From: JAMLJG01 sp035327585
GTDB taxonomy: Bacteria > Verrucomicrobiota > Kiritimatiellia > CAIVKH01
NCBI GenBank assembly: GCA_035327585.1
Contig: DAOLDD010000017.1
Span: 6,673 to 70,672, forward strand
Direction of reading: 5' to 3'
Length of the DNA: 64,000 bases
Part shown: positions 58,837-64,000 of the stretch, piece by piece
How the letters are laid out: each line of letters begins with the position of its first letter
How positions within the stretch are numbered: position 1 is the stretch's first letter
Position numbers and translations under genes: made by a program
Notes under the pieces: model-generated
Databases searched by the model: none
What the model was told of the DNA's origin: nothing
Seen by the model: the letters and a program-made list of their open reading frames with translations, nothing else

Positions 58837-59499
58837 ATGCCCAGCAGCACCGTCGAAGACTACATCAAGCGCCTGTACAGTGAACAACAGCACTCGTCGG
58901 GCGATCTCGTGCCCATGGGGCGCCTGGCCGAGGCGATGGCCGTGGTGCCGGGGACGGTGACCACGATGATCAAGGCCCTCGCCGATTCCGGCCTGGTGGA
59001 TTACGAGCCGCGGGCGGGCGTGAAACTGACTCCCGGCGGCGAGCGGCTTGCGCTGCATGTGCTGCGCCGACATCGACTCGTTGAACTCTTCCTCGTCCGT
59101 ACGCTCGGTCTGGATTGGTCGGAGGTTCATGCGGAGGCCGAGGAACTCGAACACGCCATATCCGAAAAGGTCCTGGATCGGATCGATGCGCTGCTGGGGT
59201 ATCCCGCGGCGGACCCGCATGGATCCCCCATCCCGAACGCACACGGAGAAGTTGCGTCCGATCATACCCTGGCACTCGCCGACTGCGATGCGGGTCGCAG
59301 CTACAAGATCGCACGCGTCGCCGATGCCGAATCCCGATTCCTGCAATTTGCAGAGAAGAAAGGGTTGGTGCCGGGCGCCGTGGTCCGGATCGAATCACGC
59401 GACGAGAACGCGGATTCCGTTGTATTGTCCTGCCGTGGTAGGGGCATCACGACGCTGGGCTCAAGTGCCGCCCGGAAAATCTTTGTCGTACCGAAATAG
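58837..59499 (+). CDS. DtxR/MntR-family metal-dependent regulator
   Basis: This 220-residue repressor has an N-terminal winged helix (TVEDYIKRLYSEQQ, VVPGTVTTMIKALADSGLVDYE), the metal-binding dimerisation domain (LRRHRLVELFLVRTLGLDWSEVHAEAEELEHAIS) and a C-terminal FeoA/SH3-like domain (GLVPGAVVRIESRDEN). It likely controls the transporter operon through the palindrome at 56817 and may also control the ATPase. A GAGAGGAAC site precedes the ATG. Confidence 0.93.
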   Translation: MPSSTVEDYIKRLYSEQQHSSGDLVPMGRLAEAMAVVPGTVTTMIKALADSGLVDYEPRAGVKLTPGGERLALHVLRRHRLVELFLVRTLGLDWSEVHAEAEELEHAISEKVLDRIDALLGYPAADPHGSPIPNAHGEVASDHTLALADCDAGRSYKIARVADAESRFLQFAEKKGLVPGAVVRIESRDENADSVVLSCRGRGITTLGSSAARKIFVVPK

Positions 59500-59535
59500 A
59501 AATCCCCCCGTCACTTTGCGGCGACGGGGGGATTT
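59500..59535. terminator. Bidirectional terminator between the DtxR gene and the OmpA-like gene
   Basis: AAATCCCCCCGTC (59500-59512) pairs with GACGGGGGGATTT (59523-59535) in a very strong stem with short A and T ends. The convergent genes stop on either side. Confidence 0.85.
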
Positions 59536-59555
59536 CGCAAGCTCGAATCGGGCGC

Positions 59556-60878
59556 TTAGGGCGAGCTGACCGGCTCGCCCGTTTCCACATTCATCGCCTC
59601 ACCCGACGTCGCGTGTACGGCGCCTTTGCCTGTCGGGCGGATGTAAATTTCCGTGCGCCGGTTTTTCTGCATGTTCGACTCGCTGTCGTTCGGCGCGACG
59701 GGACGAGAAAACCCATATCCAACCGCCGTCAGGCGTGCGCGATCGATGCCGCCGGCCGTCGCGATGTAATCAAGGACTGCGCGCGCACGACGTTCGGAAA
59801 GACGCTGGTTGTAGGCCGCCTGCGATTTGGGCCGCTTGTCGGCATGGCCCTCGATGCGTGCCGTGGCGCCGGGATCGCGTTGGAGAACCTTGACCACGAC
59901 ATCCAGGTCATGGTGGTACTGCGGGCGCAGGTTCGCCTTGTCGTAGTCGAATTCGATTTGCAGCGTGAACAACTGGAGGTCATCCGATCCATCAAGCGGA
60001 TCCGTCCCATCTTCGATGACCTCATGCCCATCGCTAACACCGCCGCGATCCGTGTCGGGATCGAGTGGATTGGTCTTGTAGGTCAGCACCTCCGCACCAT
60101 CTTTCAGTCCATCATAATCCGTATCGGGATTCAGCGGGTCCGTCTTGTGGATGCGGACCTCCTCGCCGTCTGAAAGGCCGTCGCCATCCGTGTCGGGGTT
60201 GAACGGGTCCGTGCCCAGTTCCGCTTCCTCCGAATCGAGAAGGCCGTCGCCATCGCTGTCGATGTCGCCGCCGGAAACCGCATAGACCGGTTTGACCACG
60301 GCGCCCCAACGGTAATTTACGCCGGCGAAGAGGTATTGGTTGAACTCCGTATCAGCGCCCGCGACGGCGGAGCGCCAATCGAACCGCAAGGCCCACACAT
60401 CGCTCAAATGATAGAACAAGCCCGCGCCCGCATTGAGGGCGATCTCCGACTTGCCGTTGCCGAGGTCTTCCTCGTACACGTTCAGCGCGACGCCGAGCGA
60501 CAGGTACGGGTCCCAGCGCAGGTTCTGCGTGTTCCGGAGGTGGAGCAACCCGTCGAGGGCGAGGCGCAAGGACCAGATGTCGCCGTCAATGATGCTGCGG
60601 TCGACGAGCGAATCGTTGTCCTTTACGGCCGGTGCAAAATCGAGACCCAGCTCGGCGCCGAAAAAGCGGTTGAAGTCGTAGCCGAGACGGCCTCCGATGA
60701 AGATGCCGTAATCCACCTGCTCATCGCCTTCGTAATGCATGTAGCCCAGGCCCGCACCCGCATACCACGGCGCCTCTTCGAACAGATCACGCTCCTGACC
60801 CCGGGCAGCCATCACACCGAGCGACGCCGACAGCGCGGCTGTCACGGCAAAACGAACAAAAGATTTGACCACGACCAT
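59556..60878 (-). CDS. OmpA-like outer-membrane protein with calcium repeats
   Basis: This 440-residue protein has a signal peptide (FAVTAALSASLGVMAARG), an N-terminal beta-barrel (GAGLGYMHYEGDEQVDYGIFIGGRLGYDF onward), and a run of thrombospondin type 3 repeats at about residues 215-300 (DSDGDGLLDSEEAELG, DTDGDGLSDGEEVRIH). The C-terminal OmpA domain binds peptidoglycan: EFDYDKANLRPQ, ARIEGHADKRPKSQAAYNQRLSERRARAV. A GTG at 60872 is an alternative start because the GGAGG site fits it better. Confidence 0.93.
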   Translation of the reverse strand: MVVVKSFVRFAVTAALSASLGVMAARGQERDLFEEAPWYAGAGLGYMHYEGDEQVDYGIFIGGRLGYDFNRFFGAELGLDFAPAVKDNDSLVDRSIIDGDIWSLRLALDGLLHLRNTQNLRWDPYLSLGVALNVYEEDLGNGKSEIALNAGAGLFYHLSDVWALRFDWRSAVAGADTEFNQYLFAGVNYRWGAVVKPVYAVSGGDIDSDGDGLLDSEEAELGTDPFNPDTDGDGLSDGEEVRIHKTDPLNPDTDYDGLKDGAEVLTYKTNPLDPDTDRGGVSDGHEVIEDGTDPLDGSDDLQLFTLQIEFDYDKANLRPQYHHDLDVVVKVLQRDPGATARIEGHADKRPKSQAAYNQRLSERRARAVLDYIATAGGIDRARLTAVGYGFSRPVAPNDSESNMQKNRRTEIYIRPTGKGAVHATSGEAMNVETGEPVSSP

Positions 60879-60916
60879 GTCCTCCAACGTGCGCATCCGT
60901 GCGACAACGTAGGCCG

Positions 60917-60944
60917 GGTATAGCAAAGAAGGCCCGGATTGCAA
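60917..60944 (-). promoter_or_regulatory. Promoter of the OmpA-like gene
   Basis: On the minus strand TTGCAA (60939-60944), 16 bp, TATACC (60917-60922), followed by a leader with TTGGAGGAC. Confidence 0.5.
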
Positions 60945-60969
60945 AAAGAAAAAGGATCGCGGGGGTGTA

Positions 60970-61317
60970 TCAGATGGAGAGCAGTCCGCCGAGCAGTGCC
61001 ACGAGAAGCAGCAGATTCAGCGCAGTCAGCGTGATCGAAAGATGGGGTGCGGGGCTATGGTCGATGTGCCGTCGCGCGAGCTTGGCCACGGTGGCCGCGA
61101 CGGACAACACGAGACTTACGAGGAGCACGGCAAGGAATGCATGGTGATTCCTGTCTGCATGTGCCGTTTGGACCCCCGCCTTGCCCACCAGCGGCAATAC
61201 CATGCACACCACAAGGAACGCGAGGCCGGCGGCGATCGTCAGTGCGGTGCCTGCATGGGCAAACCAAGCCTGCCCGGCCAAGCCGGCGGACGTTTGTGTG
61301 CCAGGGGTGTTGCTCAT
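60970..61317 (-). CDS. Small membrane protein of unknown function
   Basis: This 115-residue protein was not recognised. It has three hydrophobic segments (about residues 23-44 AGTALTIAAGLAFLVVCMVL, 60-79 AFLAVLLVSLVLSVAATVA and 93-113 ISITLTALNLLLLVALLGGLL). These are joined by a His-rich loop (HADRNHHAF) and a basic/His loop (ARRHIDHSPAPH). It follows the second acyltransferase gene by 27 bp and may be in its operon. Confidence 0.6.
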   Translation of the reverse strand: MSNTPGTQTSAGLAGQAWFAHAGTALTIAAGLAFLVVCMVLPLVGKAGVQTAHADRNHHAFLAVLLVSLVLSVAATVAKLARRHIDHSPAPHLSITLTALNLLLLVALLGGLLSI

Positions 61318-61344
61318 AATCCAAACTCTCCATTCGAATCTGCG

Positions 61345-62241
61345 TCACGTCTGTTCGACCACCGGCCCCGCCGCACGTTCATCCGGCAACGGCTGCGTGC
61401 GCCAGCGGCGATGCATCCAAATCCACTGGTCCGGGTGGCGTCGTATAACATCTTCAATGATTCGCGTATAGTGTTGAGTCGCCGCGCGCAGCGTTTCGGG
61501 TTCCCGATTCGCGGGTGGGTCCAGGGGCGGATGAATCTCAACCCGATGCGAGCCGTCCGCCTCGCGCAGGATGAACACCGGCACCACCGGCGCCTGCGCG
61601 TGCGCAGCCATGAACGCCAAACCCGGCGTCGTGCAGGCGGGCTTGCCGAAAAAGTCGACGAAAATGCCCTCCGTGTGGATCATGTTTTGGTCCAGGATGA
61701 ACCCGAGCGCCTCCCCGCGGCGCAGCGTGGACAGGCAGGCGCGGTACGACCCGTGGGCGGGCAGGATGTTCAGTCCGCAGCGCGCCCGTGCCTCCATCCA
61801 AAACCGGTTCACCCCGGCATTCCGCAAGGTCTTGGAGATGATCGTCAGGGGGATGCGACGCGTGGCCCACAACCCAAGCAGATCCCAATTCCCTGTGTGC
61901 GCGGTCAGAACCAACACGCCGCGCCCGCGCGCGCGCGCCGTTTCAAAGTGCGCCAGTCCCTCCGCGCGAATCCGGGTCTCCAGCTCCGACTCCCGTCCGC
62001 CAATCCAGCGGAAGACCTCAATATAATTGATGGCCATGCCCTGGTAGACGCGGCGCAGGCGACGCCGTAGCAACGCGCGCGAGTCCTGTGGGAAGCAGCG
62101 CTCCATCTCGCGCAATATTTCAGCGCGCCGACGCCGCAGCAGCATAAAGGCCAGCGCCCCCATTCCCCGCCCTACCCCGCGCGCGAGACGATGCGGAAGC
62201 GAGGCAAAGAATCCGGTGAGTCCTTTAAGGACGCGATACAT
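61345..62241 (-). CDS. LpxL-type acyltransferase, second copy
   Basis: This 298-residue protein is a lipid A acyltransferase-like enzyme. It has a basic N-terminus (RLARGVGRGMGALAFMLLRRRRAEI), the catalytic motif TAHTGNWDLLGLW (His and Asp), a LDQNMIHTEGIFVDFFG region, and the HPDQWIWMHRRW C-terminus. It is only moderately similar to the copy at 51099, so the pair may add different acyl chains. Confidence 0.85.
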   Translation of the reverse strand: MYRVLKGLTGFFASLPHRLARGVGRGMGALAFMLLRRRRAEILREMERCFPQDSRALLRRRLRRVYQGMAINYIEVFRWIGGRESELETRIRAEGLAHFETARARGRGVLVLTAHTGNWDLLGLWATRRIPLTIISKTLRNAGVNRFWMEARARCGLNILPAHGSYRACLSTLRRGEALGFILDQNMIHTEGIFVDFFGKPACTTPGLAFMAAHAQAPVVPVFILREADGSHRVEIHPPLDPPANREPETLRAATQHYTRIIEDVIRRHPDQWIWMHRRWRTQPLPDERAAGPVVEQT

Positions 62242-62307
62242 GCGTCAAACGGTAGCGCGGGGGGCCGCAAAGCGCCACGCCTTTTCACAGCGGACGAATG
62301 CGGGCGA

Positions 62308-64000
62308 TCAGCTTGCGCCTGCGAGCTGGCTAAATTTGAGGTGATCGCCGTCCGCCGTCACCTCGACCGCCTCGGCATTGCTCAGGTGGCCGCGAAGGAT
62401 TTCCTCGGCCAGCGGATCCTCGAGGTAGCGCTCGACCGCGCGCCGCAACGGACGTGCACCGTACGCGGGATCGAAACCCTTGGACATCAGGAAGTCCTTC
62501 GCGGAGTCGGCCAGGTGCAAGTCCACCTTGCGTGTCGCCAGCCGCTCCTGGACTTTCTTCACCTCAATATCCAGAATCAGCATCACGTCTTCCTTCGTCA
62601 ACTGGCGGAAGACAATGATGTCGTCGATACGGTTCAGCAGCTCCGGCTTGAACGCGCGCTTGGACTCCTCAAGCATCTGGCTCTTCAAGCGGCCGTAATC
62701 CGCGGTCGCCGTGACGTCGCCAAACCCCAATCCACTCCCCTTGCGGATCAAATCAGCGCCGATGTTCGACGTCATGATCACGACTGTATTGCGAAAATCC
62801 ACGACGCGGCCGAGGCTGTCCGTCAATTTCCCCTCCTCCAGGATCTGGAGCAGGATGTGCATGACGTCCGGATGCGCTTTCTCGATCTCGTCGAACAGCA
62901 CGATGGAGTAAGGCCGACGACGCACCTTCTCCGTGAGCTGGCCGCCTTCGTCGTATCCCACATAGCCCGGCGGCGACCCGACCAATCGCGACACCGCGAA
63001 TTTTTCCATGTATTCCGACATGTCGATCTGGATCAGCGCGTTCGAGTCGTTGAACATGAACTCCGCCATCGCCTTCGCGAGCAGCGTTTTGCCCACGCCC
63101 GTTGGGCCGAGGAACACAAAGGAACCAATGGGGCGGCGCGGATCGCGCAGATCGGCGCGCGAGCGACGCAGGGCTTTGGAAATCGACGCCACGGCCTCCT
63201 GCTGGCCGACGACGGACTTCTGCAATTCCGATTCCATCTGGAGCAGCCGCGTCATCTCGCGCTCTTCCATGCGGGAAAGCGGGATGCCGGTCCACTTCGA
63301 GACGATCGTCATGATGTCGTCCGCGCCGACGGTCACTACCGTCTCATCGCGCGATTTTCTCCACTCGCCGAGGATCTTTTCAACCTCCTCCGATGCAACG
63401 CGCTCCTGGTCACGGTAGGCGGCCGCCTGCTCAAATTGCTGGCCCTTGATGGCCTCTTCCTTGAGTTTGCGGATATCCTCGATCTTCGCTTCCTTTTCCT
63501 TGATGTCCGGCGGACGGGTCATCGCCGAAATACGCGCACGGGCGCCCGCCTCGTCCATCACGTCAATCGCCTTGTCCGGGAGGAACCGGTCGTTCAGGTA
63601 TCGCGAGGAGAGTTCCACCGCCGCGCTCAGCGCCTCATCGGTGATCTGCGCATGATGATGCGATTCGTAGCGACCGCGCAGGCCCTTGAGAATTTCGATG
63701 GCTTCGGGGATCGACGGCTCCCTTACCATGACGGATTGGAAACGCCGTTCGAGCGCCGCATCCTTTTCAATAAACTTGCGGTACTCCGTCAGCGTCGTCG
63801 CGCCGATGCACTGCATCTCACCGCGCGAGAGCGCCGGCTTGATGATGTTGGATGCGTCCATCGCGCCCTCGGCGGAACCCGCGCCGACGATCGTGTGCAA
63901 CTCGTCGATGAACAGGATGACATTCTTTGCGCGCTTGATCTCGTCCATCACCGCCTTGATGCGCTCCTCGAACTGGCCGCGGTACTTGGTGCCGGCGACC
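62308..64000 (-). CDS. clpC: ClpC/ClpA-type AAA+ unfoldase, 3' part (runs off right edge)
   Basis: The frame enters at the window edge and encodes the last 564 residues. The first AAA+ domain is partial (YRGQFEERIKAVMDEI, FIDELHTIVGAG). A UVR-like coiled stretch follows (AIKGQQFEQAAAYRDQE), pointing to ClpC rather than ClpA or ClpB. The second AAA+ domain has LGPTGVGKTLLAKAMAEF and IVLFDEIEKAHPDV, and the C-terminal LSNAEAVEVTADGDHLKF ends the protein. It unfolds substrates for ClpP. The N-terminal domain is outside the window. Confidence 0.93.
   Translation of the reverse strand, partial: VAGTKYRGQFEERIKAVMDEIKRAKNVILFIDELHTIVGAGSAEGAMDASNIIKPALSRGEMQCIGATTLTEYRKFIEKDAALERRFQSVMVREPSIPEAIEILKGLRGRYESHHHAQITDEALSAAVELSSRYLNDRFLPDKAIDVMDEAGARARISAMTRPPDIKEKEAKIEDIRKLKEEAIKGQQFEQAAAYRDQERVASEEVEKILGEWRKSRDETVVTVGADDIMTIVSKWTGIPLSRMEEREMTRLLQMESELQKSVVGQQEAVASISKALRRSRADLRDPRRPIGSFVFLGPTGVGKTLLAKAMAEFMFNDSNALIQIDMSEYMEKFAVSRLVGSPPGYVGYDEGGQLTEKVRRRPYSIVLFDEIEKAHPDVMHILLQILEEGKLTDSLGRVVDFRNTVVIMTSNIGADLIRKGSGLGFGDVTATADYGRLKSQMLEESKRAFKPELLNRIDDIIVFRQLTKEDVMLILDIEVKKVQERLATRKVDLHLADSAKDFLMSKGFDPAYGARPLRRAVERYLEDPLAEEILRGHLSNAEAVEVTADGDHLKFSQLAGAS

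Overview
The window is GC-rich, densely packed bacterial chromosome, almost all of it core genes. Peptidoglycan genes (murB, an L,D-transpeptidase), two LpxL-type acyltransferases, an OmpA-type porin and a GspC-like protein indicate a diderm. Several traits fit the PVC superphylum, probably Verrucomicrobiota/Kiritimatiellota: a two-domain nucleoside diphosphate kinase-like protein, calcium-binding thrombospondin type 3 repeats on secreted proteins, metal ABC permeases fused to DtxR-like domains, and a short Lys/Ala-rich peptide. This placement is inference; no rRNA or other phylogenetic marker was aligned.

Layout. 1-4.5 kb: the 5' part of an rsmB-like methyltransferase gene, then ndk-like, aspC-like and trpB2. 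4.6-8.6 kb: glycine-rich RRM protein, surE, a DUF202 protein, and a pduO-murB-ferredoxin reductase operon. 8.6-14 kb: prfB with a programmed +1 frameshift, tightly coupled to trpC-trpF-trpB-yicC-gmk. 14-19.4 kb: a 21-residue basic peptide, nrdR, a hypothetical gene, leuC-leuD, a YprB-like exonuclease and a divergent 2-hydroxyacid dehydrogenase. 19.5-25.4 kb: a kinase-like gene, L,D-transpeptidase and accA on the minus strand; comF, accD and folC on the plus strand. 25.4-29.3 kb: aguB-aguA (agmatine to putrescine) and a membrane-anchored beta-propeller protein.

29.3-34.9 kb is the one clearly accessory stretch. It holds a 1520-residue SF1 helicase with a C-terminal Vsr/MTES_1575-like nuclease domain, followed by a small zinc-ribbon protein whose ribosome-binding site is a G tract. 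This is a candidate defence locus. It is flanked by a paired 15-bp inverted repeat and a long hairpin.

35-45.8 kb: M29-type aminopeptidase, a zinc-ribbon coiled-coil protein, RNase P RNA, gspC-like, rnr, glgA (with Ser replacing the usual KxGGL lysine), and rpe-lepA-lepB. 45.9-51 kb: a secreted GH13 amylase-like enzyme and an SDR. 51-59.5 kb: an acyltransferase, a small basic protein, and a metal-homeostasis cluster in which a znuA-type operon with two permease-DtxR fusions is divergent from a P1B-4-type ATPase and a DtxR regulator. 59.5-64 kb: OmpA-like protein, a small membrane protein, a second acyltransferase, and clpC running off the right edge.

Promoters repeatedly read TTGNNN, 16-18 bp, TANNNT. 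The rnpB promoter, whose RNA 5' end can be read from its terminal P1 helix, places the start about 7-8 nt after the -10. By that ruler several genes (aguB, rnr, the amylase, the SDR, and perhaps rpe, leuC and pduO) have very short or no 5' leaders. The rpe promoter spacer is itself a four-tract G-quadruplex motif.
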